Source: Cloacibacterium caeni
Lineage (GTDB): Bacteria > Bacteroidota > Bacteroidia > Flavobacteriales > Weeksellaceae
Assembly (NCBI RefSeq): GCF_907163105.1
Contig: NZ_OU015321.1
Location: 1,054,001 to 1,118,000, forward strand
Direction of reading: 5' to 3'
Length of the DNA: 64,000 nucleotides
The notes beneath the pieces were generated by a model that did no database searches, was not told where the DNA came from, and saw only the letters and a list, made by a program, of their open reading frames with translations. Within the stretch, counting starts at the first letter, position 1. Every line of letters begins with the position of its first letter. Both the position numbers and the translations under genes were made by a program. Of this stretch, positions 31,227 to 40,988 are shown piece after piece.

Positions 31227-31784
31227 AACTTCTGATTTTCTGATGACTTTTTTTGCTAAAGTTCCAAAGAATAAAGCCAAAAGAATTCCCATAATTGCGC
31301 CTATGATAATATCTCCAGGAAAATGCATTCCGAGATAGACTCTACTGTATGCAACGATAGCTGCCCAAACAAATAGGAAATAGGGCAATTGTTTTATTTT
31401 TTTGCCTAAAAGTATGGTAAGATAAGTCGCTACAAAAAAAGAATTAGATGAGTGTGCAGAATAAAACCCGAACTTACCACCGCATTTTACTTCTCTCAAC
31501 AAACCTTCTAATGATGTATCATGACAAGGTCTTAATCGTTCAAATCCAAATTTAAAAATATTGGCGATTTGGTCAGAAGCTGTAATTCCTAATGCTATAA
31601 AAAGCAATATGTAGAACAATGATTTTTTATTGAAATTTTTATACAGAAAATATAAAAAAATAACATAAAGCGGAATCCAGAACCACTTTTCTGAAACCAA
31701 AATCCAGAACGGATCAAAAGTAGAACTTCCTAAATTATTTAGGAAAATCATGGCTTGTTTGTCTTCTAAAATAATTTCTTCCAT
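31209..31784 (-). CDS. PAP2-family phosphatase (lipid phosphatase type)
   Basis: The 191-residue membrane protein has the three PAP2 motifs: KFGFERLRP (K-x6-R-P), FYSAHSSNS (P-S-G-H variant) and SRVYLGMHFPGD (S-R-x5-H-x3-D). It has about five to six membrane spans. Family members remove phosphate from undecaprenyl pyrophosphate, phosphatidate or lipid A; PgpB/BacA-like recycling is the most likely role. Its ATG overlaps the tatA stop in TAATG, so the genes are translationally coupled. The last residues come from a short repeat. Confidence 0.93.
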   Translation of the reverse strand: MEEIILEDKQAMIFLNNLGSSTFDPFWILVSEKWFWIPLYVIFLYFLYKNFNKKSLFYILLFIALGITASDQIANIFKFGFERLRPCHDTSLEGLLREVKCGGKFGFYSAHSSNSFFVATYLTILLGKKIKQLPYFLFVWAAIVAYSRVYLGMHFPGDIIIGAIMGILLALFFGTLAKKVIRKSEVTTQDS

Positions 31785-32143
31785 TATCTTGAAACGGGGC
31801 CTTGATATTCGTCGCTTAATTTATTGATTTCTTCTTTAGATTCTTGAATCAACTCATCTGAAGATTTTCCTTCGATTTGTTTTCTTAAATCTAATTCTTG
31901 TTTTATTTTTTCGGTAGGATCGTATTCTTGAGCTGCTTTTTTTACTTTTTCTATTTCACGCTTTATTTCCGAGACTGGATTATCTGTTTCCTTCATGATT
32001 TCAGACTTTACATCTTCCATCGCATCTTTCATTTTACGCACTCCTTGTCCTAATCCTCTTGCAATTTCAGGGATTTTATTAGGTCCAAATAAAACGACGA
32101 TTACCAAAGCAATCATCAGCATTTCTCCAAAACTTAGTTCCAT
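31784..32143 (-). CDS. tatA: Twin-arginine translocase subunit TatA/TatE family
   Basis: The 119-residue protein has the short N-terminal membrane helix (about 5-21), the hinge FGPNKIPEIARGLGQGVRKM, an amphipathic helix and a longer acidic tail than usual, more like TatB. One TatA/B-like subunit per cluster is common in Bacteroidota. tatC is not in the window. It is followed by the PAP2 gene by a stop-start overlap and preceded by the MFS gene with its own TAnnTTTG box. Confidence 0.93.
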   Translation of the reverse strand: MELSFGEMLMIALVIVVLFGPNKIPEIARGLGQGVRKMKDAMEDVKSEIMKETDNPVSEIKREIEKVKKAAQEYDPTEKIKQELDLRKQIEGKSSDELIQESKEEINKLSDEYQGPVSR

Positions 32144-32147
32144 TCTG

Positions 32148-32155
32148 CAAATTTA
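32148..32155 (-). promoter_or_regulatory. -7 promoter box ending 4 nt before tatA (leaderless candidate)
   Basis: On the minus strand TAAATTTG ends 4 nt before the tatA ATG at 32143, which would place the transcription start at the start codon. Confidence 0.5.
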
Positions 32156-32175
32156 AATTATTAATTAATAATTAT

Positions 32176-33423
32176 TTACTTTTTTCTGTGAAAAACGTAA
32201 TAAACAAAATAAGCACTCACTGCCATCAATGCAAATCCTAAAAAGAACGGAGCTCCAGAAAACTGAAATGGAGGTTTCAATTCTAAGGTTAAAAGTTTAA
32301 TTTTAGCATCTGGATGAGTGAAAAAATAGAAAATCTGAGTCATCAATAATGGTCCGATAATAGACGTAATACTGATGACACTTGTTAAAGCTCCTTGTAA
32401 ATCTCCCTGTTCTTTCGGAGAAACTTTAGATGAAATAACCGATTGTAAAGCTGGCCCAGCAATTCCACCAAGACAATAAATGGCTAGAATTGCGTACATC
32501 ATCCATTCTTTTTGAGCAAATGCAAAAAGTAACATTCCGGTGCAATAAAACATAATTCCGTATAAAATACTTCTTTCGCTACCCAATTTAGGATGAACTT
32601 TTCTAATTAAAAAACCTTGAACAAAAGCGGTAAAAGCTCCCATTACTCCAAGAGAAATCCCTACTGTTTTTTCGTCCCAAGCAAATTTGTACATCGTAAA
32701 GTATGCCCAATTGGTTTGTACTGCATGACTCGCCAAATACACCAAAAACCAAGCAATGAAAAGTTTTAAAATTTCAGGATGTGTTCTTACTTTTAATAAT
32801 GAACCCACTGGATTAGCTCTTTTCCATTCAAAAGGTCTTCTGTGCTCTTTTCCTAAACTTTCTGGCAATATAAAATATCCGTATGCGAAATTAACTAAAC
32901 ATAAAACAGCGGCTGCATAAAATGGAACTCTAGAACCGAATTGCCCTAATAATCCACCAATTACAGGACCAATGATAAATCCTAAACCAAAAGCGGCACC
33001 TATCATTCCAAAATTTTTAGAACGATTGCTGTCATCTGAAATATCTGCAATATAAGCAGAAGCTGTAGTGATACTTGCACCTGTAATTCCAGAAAAAATA
33101 CGACCTACAAACAGCCAAAAAATAGTTGGCGCCCAAGCTTGAATAAAAAAGTTAATAGAAAATCCTAAAAGTGAAAACAAAATCACCGGTCTTCTGCCAT
33201 ATTTGTCACTCAAATTACCCAAAACTGGCGCAAAAAGAAATTGCATGAAAGCATATAAAAAACTAAGCCAACCACCATATTTAGAAGCTTCGCTTACATC
33301 TCCATTAATCAATTCTTCTATTAATTTAGGAACTACAGGAATTACAATTCCCCAACCTGTAATATCAATGATTAAGGTGATAAATATAAACCAAATTGCA
33401 GCTGTCTTATTCGAATTTTTCAT
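32176..33423 (-). CDS. MFS multidrug/tetracycline-type efflux transporter (DHA family)
   Basis: The 415-residue protein has 12 membrane spans and the MFS motif A GNLSDKYGRRPVIL after helix 2, plus the antiporter motif C region in GAAFGLGFIIGPVIGG (helix 5) and DITGWGIVIPVVPKLIEE (helix 1), all typical of the TetA/DHA1 group. It exports drugs or metabolites using protons. No tetR-like regulator is adjacent, so this looks like a resident transporter, not an acquired tet gene. Substrate unknown. Confidence 0.9.
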   Translation of the reverse strand: MKNSNKTAAIWFIFITLIIDITGWGIVIPVVPKLIEELINGDVSEASKYGGWLSFLYAFMQFLFAPVLGNLSDKYGRRPVILFSLLGFSINFFIQAWAPTIFWLFVGRIFSGITGASITTASAYIADISDDSNRSKNFGMIGAAFGLGFIIGPVIGGLLGQFGSRVPFYAAAVLCLVNFAYGYFILPESLGKEHRRPFEWKRANPVGSLLKVRTHPEILKLFIAWFLVYLASHAVQTNWAYFTMYKFAWDEKTVGISLGVMGAFTAFVQGFLIRKVHPKLGSERSILYGIMFYCTGMLLFAFAQKEWMMYAILAIYCLGGIAGPALQSVISSKVSPKEQGDLQGALTSVISITSIIGPLLMTQIFYFFTHPDAKIKLLTLELKPPFQFSGAPFFLGFALMAVSAYFVYYVFHRKK

Positions 33424-33499
33424 ACAGAAAGCGAAGATACATCTTTTTCGATTTTCTAGAAATTTTTTAACTTTTACATATCAGTTTATCTCATAAAAA

Positions 33500-33519
33500 A
33501 AGCGCTCTTTCGAGCGCTT
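33500..33519. terminator. Terminator after secDF
   Basis: AAGCGCTC (33500-33507) pairs with GAGCGCTT (33512-33519), loop TTTC, with a T-run on the minus strand; it ends secDF 4 bp beyond its stop. Confidence 0.9.
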
Positions 33520-33523
33520 CTAT

Positions 33524-36412
33524 TTATTTTTCTGTGGTTGTTCTTTCGTGTGGAACTTCTTCTTTTCCTGTTTTTAAGAAATCGTATGCAATTGCGGATG
33601 CAATGAATACAGATGAATAAGTTCCGAAGAAAATACCTAAGAATAATGCGAACATAAATCCTTTTAAATTATCTCCTCCGAAGAAGAATATAGCCATAAT
33701 TACTAGTAAAACAGTAAATGAGGTATTGAAAGTTCTACCTAATGTACTAGAAATAGAGTCATCAAACAATCCCGCTAAAGTAAGAGATTTTTTTTCTCTC
33801 AAATATTCTCTAATTCTGTCGAATACAATTACGGTATCATTTATCGAATAACCGAGCACTGTAAGAATCGCAGCGATAAAGTCTTGGTTAATCTCCATGT
33901 TGAATGGCATGATATTTTTAAAGAATGAGAATACCCCAAGAATGATAATTGCATCGTGAGCTAATGCTGCTACCGCACCTAATGAGAATTGCCATTTGTT
34001 AAATCTGAATAAGATATAAATGAAAATTCCTAATAACGATGCTAATACTGCATAAGTACCACCTGTTTGAATATCATCTGCTACTGTAGGTCCAACTTTA
34101 GAAGAAGAAACAATTCCTAATTCTGAACCTTGAGCGTCTTTGAAATCTGCTAATGTAGTATTTGGAGATAAGAAAGGTTTTAAACCTTCAAATAATTTTT
34201 TCTCAATATCTTGGTCAGCTTCGATTGATTCATCATCAATTTTATAGTCAGTTGTAATTTTTAATTGGTTTGCATTACCAAAAGTTTTAACATCTACTGC
34301 TTGAGATTCGCCATTTAAAACGAATAATTTAGCAAGAGATTCGTGAGCTTTAGTAGCTTCTACATCTTTATCAAATCTTACTACATAACTTCTACCTCCT
34401 TTGAAATCTACCCCAGTTTTGAAACCATAGTTGAAAATTGAGAATAAACTCGCAACAGTAAGAATTGCAGAAACGATGTAAGCATATTTTCTTTTACCAA
34501 TGAAATCAATCCATACATTTCTGAACCAGTTTTTGGTAACTGATGTCCAAACAGAAAGTCCTTTTCCTTTATTTAATCTATGGAAAATCATCACTCTAGA
34601 TAACAATACAGAAGTAAAGAAAGTCATGATAAGACCAATACCTGTAGTTACCGCAAAACCTTTAATAGGTCCTGTACCGAAGATAAATAATACTAATGCT
34701 GTTAGTAATGAAGTAAGGTGACCATCTATAATTGCAGAAAGTGCATGTTTGAAACCGTCTGTATATGCTTGTTTAATAGATTTACCTGCGAATAATTCTT
34801 CTTTCGTTCTTTCGTAGATGATTACGTTTGTGTCTACCGCAATTGCCATAGTTAATACAATACCAGCAATACCAGGAAGCGTAAGTGTAGCATTGATAGA
34901 ATCCATAATTCCGAAAAGGTAGAATAGGTTAAATATCATTGCTATAATCGCATAAACACCAGCACCACCATAGTAGAAAATAATATATACTACAATAATT
35001 AAGAATGCGATAAAGAAAGACCAAAGTCCCGCAGAAATAGATTCTTGACCAAGAGAAGGTCCTACTACATCAGCCTGTACTACTTTAGCAGAAGCTGGTA
35101 ATTTACCTGCGCTTAATACGTCTGTAAGGTCTTTGGCTTCTTCTTGAGTGAAACTTCCAGAAATCTGGGATCTACCAGAAGGAATTGGCTCATTTACATT
35201 TGGAGCAGTGTAAACAATGTTATCTAAAGTTACCGCAACTGGTTTTCCTACGTTTTTCTCTGTAAGTGTTTTCCAGTCTCTAGTACCTTCAGTATCCATT
35301 TGCATGTCTACTACAATTCTACCAAGATTATCATAGTTAATTCTAGCAGTTTCTACCGCACCGTCTACTGGAGCTTTTTGATTGATATTTCCTCTGATAG
35401 CGTAAAGAACTAAATTATCTGGATCAGCAGCATCTGGTTTATAGCCCCACATAAATTTAGTAAATTTAAGATTTGCTGGTCTTAATTTCACAGCAATTTC
35501 GCTATTGATAATCTTATTTACAGCAGCTGTATCAGATAATTTAACATTAGCTACACCATTCGAAACATTACTTGGATTAATAATTTTTAAGAAATCCGTA
35601 GTTTTTTCAACACCAAGAGAATCTGCTTTTGCAGGAACTATTTTTGAAAGACTTTCGAAATAAGAAAAAGTTTCTTGTGCTTGTTGTACTTCCCAGAACT
35701 GCAATTTAGCAGAAGTAGAAAGCATTTTTTTCACTTTGTCTTTATCTTTAATACCTGGCATTTCTACCGCAATTCTACCAGTACCAGGAACACGCTGTAC
35801 GTTTGGTTGTACCGCTCCCATTTTATCAATTCTGGTTCTAATTACTTCGAATGCAGTTCCTACAGAAGCATCAATTTTATTTCTAATAATAGATTTTACT
35901 TGATCATCTGTAGTATTGAATTTAATTTGACCACTTAATTTTTGAGTTCCAAAAACTTCTGGGCTAGCCAATTTAAGACCAGCTTTTTTCTCTTGATTAA
36001 CTAAGTCAAACTGAGTGAAAAAATCTTCAATATAAGGTTTTGTAGACTGTTTCTGAACTTTGTCAGCTCTGTCTAGCGCTTCTATAACGATAGGATTAGT
36101 AGAATAATTGGTTAAATCATTTACTAAATCTCTTTGGTTAATTTCTAATAGAACGTTAATACCACCTTTTAAGTCCAAACCAAGCTTCATTTCTTTCTGC
36201 TTAGCTTCAGGATAGTTCAGTTGAGTGAATCCTAAATGGATGGTATCTTTAGAAAGACGTGCAATTTCTTTATTATATTTTGCTTCATCTTCACCAGCAA
36301 TAGCTTTGGCTTCGTTTTCTATTTTACTTGCATACCAAGTTGGCAACAACTCGTTGATACAAATAAGCCCAAGAACAATCGCTACAATCGTAATAAGTCC
36401 TTTTCCTTGCAT
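33524..36412 (-). CDS. secDF: Fused protein translocase subunit SecDF
   Basis: The 962-residue protein joins SecD and SecF in one chain, as is usual in Bacteroidota. The SecD part has KLGLDLKGGINVLLEI near the N-terminus, the P1 head domain, and TMs with GIAGIVLTMAIAVDTNVIIYERTKEEL. The SecF part begins near residue 670 with YGFKTGVDFKGGRSYVVRF and contains TVLGYSINDTVIVFDRIRE. It uses the proton gradient to pull substrates through SecYEG from the periplasmic side. It is a single-gene unit in this window. Confidence 0.97.
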   Translation of the reverse strand: MQGKGLITIVAIVLGLICINELLPTWYASKIENEAKAIAGEDEAKYNKEIARLSKDTIHLGFTQLNYPEAKQKEMKLGLDLKGGINVLLEINQRDLVNDLTNYSTNPIVIEALDRADKVQKQSTKPYIEDFFTQFDLVNQEKKAGLKLASPEVFGTQKLSGQIKFNTTDDQVKSIIRNKIDASVGTAFEVIRTRIDKMGAVQPNVQRVPGTGRIAVEMPGIKDKDKVKKMLSTSAKLQFWEVQQAQETFSYFESLSKIVPAKADSLGVEKTTDFLKIINPSNVSNGVANVKLSDTAAVNKIINSEIAVKLRPANLKFTKFMWGYKPDAADPDNLVLYAIRGNINQKAPVDGAVETARINYDNLGRIVVDMQMDTEGTRDWKTLTEKNVGKPVAVTLDNIVYTAPNVNEPIPSGRSQISGSFTQEEAKDLTDVLSAGKLPASAKVVQADVVGPSLGQESISAGLWSFFIAFLIIVVYIIFYYGGAGVYAIIAMIFNLFYLFGIMDSINATLTLPGIAGIVLTMAIAVDTNVIIYERTKEELFAGKSIKQAYTDGFKHALSAIIDGHLTSLLTALVLFIFGTGPIKGFAVTTGIGLIMTFFTSVLLSRVMIFHRLNKGKGLSVWTSVTKNWFRNVWIDFIGKRKYAYIVSAILTVASLFSIFNYGFKTGVDFKGGRSYVVRFDKDVEATKAHESLAKLFVLNGESQAVDVKTFGNANQLKITTDYKIDDESIEADQDIEKKLFEGLKPFLSPNTTLADFKDAQGSELGIVSSSKVGPTVADDIQTGGTYAVLASLLGIFIYILFRFNKWQFSLGAVAALAHDAIIILGVFSFFKNIMPFNMEINQDFIAAILTVLGYSINDTVIVFDRIREYLREKKSLTLAGLFDDSISSTLGRTFNTSFTVLLVIMAIFFFGGDNLKGFMFALFLGIFFGTYSSVFIASAIAYDFLKTGKEEVPHERTTTEK

Positions 36413-36576
36413 TGTTTATAGTTTACAACATTTAAAATTATAGTCGGCAAATATAATGATTATCAGTTGAAATAAAAATTTTGTTTACATGATTTTTGAA
36501 GATATTTCACAGAATTCAGGTAATAAAGCGACAAAGGAATCCCAAATTCAAAAAAATCTTATCAATTTAAAAACAA

Positions 36577-36602
36577 AAAAGACGCAAATCATTGCGTCTT
36601 TT
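36577..36602. terminator. Terminator after hemN
   Basis: AAAAGACGCAA (36577-36587) pairs with TTGCGTCTTTT (36592-36602) with A- and T-runs, ending hemN on the minus strand. The rest of the 215-bp gap before secDF holds nothing recognisable. Confidence 0.9.
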
Positions 36603-36628
36603 CAATATATTCTAATGGATTTTGCAGA

Positions 36629-38041
36629 TTAAACCGTCATCGAAAACAATCTGGTTTCTGGCATCTTTCTCATCATTCTTAAATCAAAAGCCATCGCAAC
36701 ATTTCTGGTAAAAACTCTACCTTTTTCGGTAATTTTCACTGTATTTCCTGAAATTTCTACCAAACCATCTTCTTGCATTTCTTGTAATTTTTTCAATGCT
36801 TCTGGTAATTCTTCAAAAGAATTTTCTGGTGTAAAAGTGGTTTCTAACTGACACATTAAATTCAAAATATGTCTTCTTAATTTTAAATCTTCATCGTTTA
36901 AGATGTGACCTTTCACCACAGGAATAATTCCCTCTTCTACTCTTTTTTGATATTCTTCTACCGATTTTTCGTTTTGAGCAAAAGCATACCAAGAATCCGA
37001 AATCGCAGACATACCTAAACCTACCATCAATTGAGTATTACTTGAAGTATATCCCATGAAATTTCGGTGGAGTTTTTTATGAATTAAAGATTGGTACAAA
37101 TCATCTTTTTCGAGTGAAAAATGGTCCATTCCTACTTCTATATAACCTAATTCTTCTAACAGTTTTTTGCCATTTTCGTAGAGTTTACGTTTTTCTTCAC
37201 CACTTGGCAAATCATTTTCGTCAAAACCACGTTGACCAACTCCTTTTATCCACGGAACGTGAGCGTAAGAATAAAATGCCAGTCTGTCTGGTTTTAATTC
37301 CAAAGTCTTTCTGATGGTAAATTCCATTGCATCCCAAGTTTGGTGCGGTAAACCAAAAACCAAATCGTGAGAAACACTCTTATAACCTATTTCTCTAGCC
37401 CATTCTGTAACGTTTTTCACATTTTCGAAAGGCTGAATTCTATTGATGGCTTTTTGAACTTTTGCATCATAATCTTGCACTCCGAAACTACATCTTCTAA
37501 AGCCTAAATCATACAAAGTTTGCAAATGTACTTTGGTAGTATTGTTTGGGTGACCTTCAAAAGAAAATTCAGGATTTTCGGCAATTTCTACGGTGCTAAA
37601 AATTCCTTCTAGTAAAATTCTCAAATTTTCTGGAGAGAAAAAGGTAGGAGTTCCTCCACCGAGATGAAGTTCTTTTAGTTTGGCTTTCTGCTTTCCGCAT
37701 TCTGCTTTCTGCTCTGCTGATTGCTGATTGCTGATTGCTGATTGCGAAAATAATTCTAAATACAAATTCCACTCTTTTAAAACACTTTCTAAATAAGGTG
37801 TTTCTACAGAATGTTGTTTAGTTATGCGTTTATGACAAGCACAAAAAGTACACAATTGCTCACAAAAAGGAAGGTGAATGTAAATAGAAATTCCTTCTTG
37901 AGCATTACTCTCGTTGAAAGACTGAATAACAGTTTTTTGCCATTGTTCAGAAGTAAAACCATCATTGTCCCAGTAAGGAACGGTAGGATAAGAAGTATAT
38001 CTAGGTCCTGGAATATTATATTTATCGATTAAAGAATTCAT
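36629..38041 (-). CDS. hemN: Oxygen-independent coproporphyrinogen III dehydrogenase with a repeat insertion
   Basis: The 470-residue radical-SAM enzyme oxidises coproporphyrinogen III to protoporphyrinogen IX for haem. The 4Fe-4S site is C-x3-C-x2-C (Cys60, Cys64, Cys67 in IHLPFCEQLCTFCACHKRI), followed by LGGGTPTFF (SAM), GPRYTSYPT at the N-terminus and a C-terminal HemN domain. About 20 residues (roughly 100-120) before the LHLGGGTPT strand are Gln/Ser/Ala/Lys-rich and are encoded by a (GCAATCA)4 repeat tract that I do not expect in other HemN proteins. The rest is canonical in length and sequence. Confidence 0.95.
   Translation of the reverse strand: MNSLIDKYNIPGPRYTSYPTVPYWDNDGFTSEQWQKTVIQSFNESNAQEGISIYIHLPFCEQLCTFCACHKRITKQHSVETPYLESVLKEWNLYLELFSQSAISNQQSAEQKAECGKQKAKLKELHLGGGTPTFFSPENLRILLEGIFSTVEIAENPEFSFEGHPNNTTKVHLQTLYDLGFRRCSFGVQDYDAKVQKAINRIQPFENVKNVTEWAREIGYKSVSHDLVFGLPHQTWDAMEFTIRKTLELKPDRLAFYSYAHVPWIKGVGQRGFDENDLPSGEEKRKLYENGKKLLEELGYIEVGMDHFSLEKDDLYQSLIHKKLHRNFMGYTSSNTQLMVGLGMSAISDSWYAFAQNEKSVEEYQKRVEEGIIPVVKGHILNDEDLKLRRHILNLMCQLETTFTPENSFEELPEALKKLQEMQEDGLVEISGNTVKITEKGRVFTRNVAMAFDLRMMRKMPETRLFSMTV
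37682..37745 (-). repeat. In-frame heptamer repeat tract inside hemN
   Basis: On the coding strand four copies of GCAATCA (37745 down to 37718) are followed by GCAGAAAGC-type units to 37682. The first part is the same array in the same relative frame as the copA tract at 5049-5106, again giving the AISNQQS-type peptide. Confidence 0.85.
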
Positions 38042-38156
38042 TTTTTGGAAATTTTAAATTCTAAATTTTAGATTTTAGAATTGCAAAAATAAGGTTTATT
38101 TAGTCATTTCTAACAGACAACTTAGATAAGGTTTATTAATTTTATGAATATCTTCT

Positions 38157-38182
38157 GCAAAAATCTGTGAAATCTGCGTGAA
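38157..38182. repeat. AATCTGTGAAATCTGCGTG short tract
   Basis: Two near copies of AATCTG(T/C)G lie between the BNR protein stop and the hemN promoter region. From memory this wording recurs in related genomes beside genes. No hairpin or T-run is present. Confidence 0.35.
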
Positions 38183-39199
38183 CTATTTAAAAATTGCTTT
38201 TAAAATTCTATTTTTTCCAGCAAAAACGAGGCTGTTTTCATCAATCCATTCACAAACGTAAAGGTTTTTTTCTTGTGAAATCGTTTTCCAAGTTTTTCCA
38301 TAATCGCTAGAAAATTCTATATTTTGGTCTCCAACCGCAATAATGTCTTTTCCTTTAGATTTCGGACGGATTTTTACACATGTTTTATAGCCTCCATTTT
38401 TTCCAGAAGCTTGAATTTGCCAGGTTTCGCCACCGTCTGAAGTTGTAGCGATATTGTTAACATTATCTGATTGTTGGGTATAATCACCGCCTACTGCAAT
38501 CCCGAATTTCTCATCATAGAAATCTATAGAATAAATTCCTGTAGACGATTTCCCGTTGACAAAAGGCGTATTGTAAACATTCCAAAAATAAGGTTTATCC
38601 CAACTGAATTTGAAAATTCTAGAAACGGTTCCTCCTGTTGCAATCCAAACGGTATTTTCTTTCATTGCGATATTGGTATTGCTCGCTGCAAAATGCGCTT
38701 CACCTTCTTGATATTTCGGCATAATTCCGCCTTCGTTTTTATAATTTTTGCTCGAAATAATTCTAAAATGAGGTTTTCCTTCTTTTCTTGGGTCACTTAT
38801 TGCCAATCCTCTTCCCTTTTCATCAAACATGAAAGCATCATAAAATGCAGTTTTTATGGTATCGGTAAAAACTTCTTCTGCCGTAAAAGTACTTTTGGTA
38901 ATTTTATAAAAAGTAGCAGGACTTTCGATGTTTACAGTGTAAAACAAATCGTCTGTTTGTGCCAATGTCCTGAATTGAAGATTTGCATCTGATAATTTCA
39001 TTTGCTTTCTAATCGTTGGTTCTTTCAAATGAATATATCCAAATTTAGAATCTGTAGCAGCGTAATACACTTTGTTTTGCCAAATCTGAATTGCTCTTAC
39101 ACTCATGTTATAATTATCTGCTAAAGCCGAAAATTCTAGACTTTGAGCCGTCAAAAAAACATGAGCCAATAAACAAAAGGTGAATATTAATCTTTTCAT
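38183..39199 (-). CDS. Exported BNR/Ycf48-like repeat protein
   Basis: The 338-residue protein has a signal peptide (about 1-19) and a beta-propeller composition. Two Asp-box (BNR) motifs are visible: TSDGGETWQ (about 255-263) and SSDYGKTWK (about 298-306). Proteins of this kind are usually annotated as sialidase/oxidoreductase-like; here no catalytic residues could be assigned, so a surface or periplasmic scaffold/binding role is equally possible. It is transcribed on the minus strand just after the APC permease gene and its terminator. Confidence 0.75.
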   Translation of the reverse strand: MKRLIFTFCLLAHVFLTAQSLEFSALADNYNMSVRAIQIWQNKVYYAATDSKFGYIHLKEPTIRKQMKLSDANLQFRTLAQTDDLFYTVNIESPATFYKITKSTFTAEEVFTDTIKTAFYDAFMFDEKGRGLAISDPRKEGKPHFRIISSKNYKNEGGIMPKYQEGEAHFAASNTNIAMKENTVWIATGGTVSRIFKFSWDKPYFWNVYNTPFVNGKSSTGIYSIDFYDEKFGIAVGGDYTQQSDNVNNIATTSDGGETWQIQASGKNGGYKTCVKIRPKSKGKDIIAVGDQNIEFSSDYGKTWKTISQEKNLYVCEWIDENSLVFAGKNRILKAIFK

Positions 39200-39221
39200 T
39201 TCTACTTTTTTACAAAAATAA

Positions 39222-39246
39222 AAAATCCCACCAAAAGTGGGATTTT
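39222..39246 (-). terminator. Terminator after the APC permease gene
   Basis: AAAATCCCAC (39222-39231) pairs with GTGGGATTTT (39237-39246), with A/T runs on both sides, between the APC permease stop and the BNR gene start. Confidence 0.88.
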
Positions 39247-39251
39247 ATTTG

Positions 39252-40793
39252 TTAATCTTTATTATCAATATCGATTTCTATTTCTTCTAAAGGCTCTTGT
39301 TCCGCTTTGAAAGTTTCACCGAAACCACCATTTTGAAGTTTAGAATTTTTTCTACTGTATAAGAAGTAAATCACAAAACCAAACAACAACCAAATAGCTG
39401 AGTACGTTTGTGCTTCTATACTTAAATTAATAATCAAATAAATATTAATTAAAATTCCTAAAGTTGCAATTACTGGCAAAGCAGGAACTCTAAAATTTCT
39501 TTGAAGATTTGGTTGTTTTACTCTCAAAACCCAAACCGCAACACAAACCATCGTAAACGCGAAAAGCGTCCCGAAACTTGTCATGTGTGCTAAATCGTTA
39601 ATAGGTGTAAAAGCTGCAACTACAGAAATAACTCCTCCAAGAATCATTAAGTTTTTTCTTGGAACACCTGTTTCTGCATTTACTTTAGAGAAAGTTTTAG
39701 GAATCAAGCCATCTTTAGACATTCCTAAGAAAATTCTAGATTGTCCCATAATCATTACCATCAATACAGAAATAAGACCTACTGTAGCAGCAATCGTGAT
39801 GATGTATCCTGCCCAAGCTTGACCAGCAATATCAAACGCATAAGCTACTGGAGCTTTAATTGCATCTGGATATTTCCCTAGTGGATTGAAATCTGAATAA
39901 TGCATCATCCCTGTTAAAACCAATGAAACTAAAATATACAATAAAGTACAAATTAATAAAGAAGCAATAATAGCAAATGGTACATCTTTTTTAGGATTAA
40001 TTGCTTCACCAGCTTGTGTAGAAACTGCATCAAAACCTACGTAAGCAAAGAAAATTGCAGAAGCTCCCGCAATAATTCCGGCATAACCATAAGCACTATG
40101 CGAAACTCCGTTTTCAGTAATCACCGTTGGCTCTGGAATAAAAGGTGTCCAGTTAGCTGGATCAATGAAAAATGCACCTGCTACAATTACGAAAATAATC
40201 GCAGCTACTTTTAGCACTACAATAAAATTATTTGCTTTAGCAGCACCTTTAGTTCCTCTCAATAAGATAGAAATTACTATTAAAACGATGAAAAACGCTG
40301 GTAAATTCATGGAAAAACCTGAGTTTCCTGCTGCTAAATATGTTTGAGGATCGGTAGTTAGCCAAGCTGGAAGATGCAAGCCAAACATTTTGAGCAATTT
40401 CCCAAAATATCCTGACCAAGAAACCGCCACCGTCATAGAACCCATTGCGTATTCTAGTATCAATCCCCATCCAATAATCCATGCGAAAATCTCTCCGACT
40501 GTTCCATAAGCATAAGCATAAGCAGAACCTTCAACGGGTAGAATTGATGCAAATTCTGCGTAACACAGCGCTGCAAATACACAAGCAATTCCCGCAATTA
40601 CGAAAGAAAGTGCAAGAGCTGGACCAGCGTTATAATAAGCACCAGTTCCTGTCAATACAAAAATACCACCACCAATAATGGCTCCAATTCCTATGGCTGT
40701 TAAACTCCATTTTCCGAGAACTCTCTTCAGCTGACTCTTTTTGATGTCTGCCTCATAAGCTTCCATCGGCTTTTTAATCCAAATATTCGACAT
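39252..40793 (-). CDS. APC-family amino acid permease
   Basis: The 513-residue protein has about twelve to fourteen spans and the APC signatures GIGAIIGGGIFVLTGTGAYYNAGPALALSF (quoted in parts: GAIIGGGIFVLTG) at helix 1, and ASAIFFAYVGFDAVSTQAGE at helix 6. It looks like the cationic amino acid/YfnA-type transporters. The C-terminus is an acidic cytoplasmic tail. It imports or exchanges amino acids; specificity cannot be assigned. Confidence 0.92.
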   Translation of the reverse strand: MSNIWIKKPMEAYEADIKKSQLKRVLGKWSLTAIGIGAIIGGGIFVLTGTGAYYNAGPALALSFVIAGIACVFAALCYAEFASILPVEGSAYAYAYGTVGEIFAWIIGWGLILEYAMGSMTVAVSWSGYFGKLLKMFGLHLPAWLTTDPQTYLAAGNSGFSMNLPAFFIVLIVISILLRGTKGAAKANNFIVVLKVAAIIFVIVAGAFFIDPANWTPFIPEPTVITENGVSHSAYGYAGIIAGASAIFFAYVGFDAVSTQAGEAINPKKDVPFAIIASLLICTLLYILVSLVLTGMMHYSDFNPLGKYPDAIKAPVAYAFDIAGQAWAGYIITIAATVGLISVLMVMIMGQSRIFLGMSKDGLIPKTFSKVNAETGVPRKNLMILGGVISVVAAFTPINDLAHMTSFGTLFAFTMVCVAVWVLRVKQPNLQRNFRVPALPVIATLGILINIYLIINLSIEAQTYSAIWLLFGFVIYFLYSRKNSKLQNGGFGETFKAEQEPLEEIEIDIDNKD

Positions 40794-40988
40794 ATTAAAT
40801 CAATTTTTTACATTTTAGAATTCACGAAAATATAAATTTTTTAGAAGTATTAAGAACTTTTATTCAATTTTTTAACAGAGATGGTAGATTTCCCTAAACA
40901 ATAGCATTGAAAGATTATCATTTTTTTATTTGTTTTTTTGCGAATCTTTAAATTTTTAATTCCTCGCATATTTTCTAAACGAAATCTT

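Noticed and set aside
32176-33423. Acquired tetracycline-resistance gene
   Set aside because: No tetR-type regulator, mobile flank or unusual codon use was seen; the protein is a general DHA-type MFS transporter.
38471-38992. Antisense 173-residue open frame opposite the BNR protein gene
   Set aside because: Its product is low-complexity with no recognisable motif, while the minus strand encodes a signal peptide and Asp-box repeats in the expected pattern.
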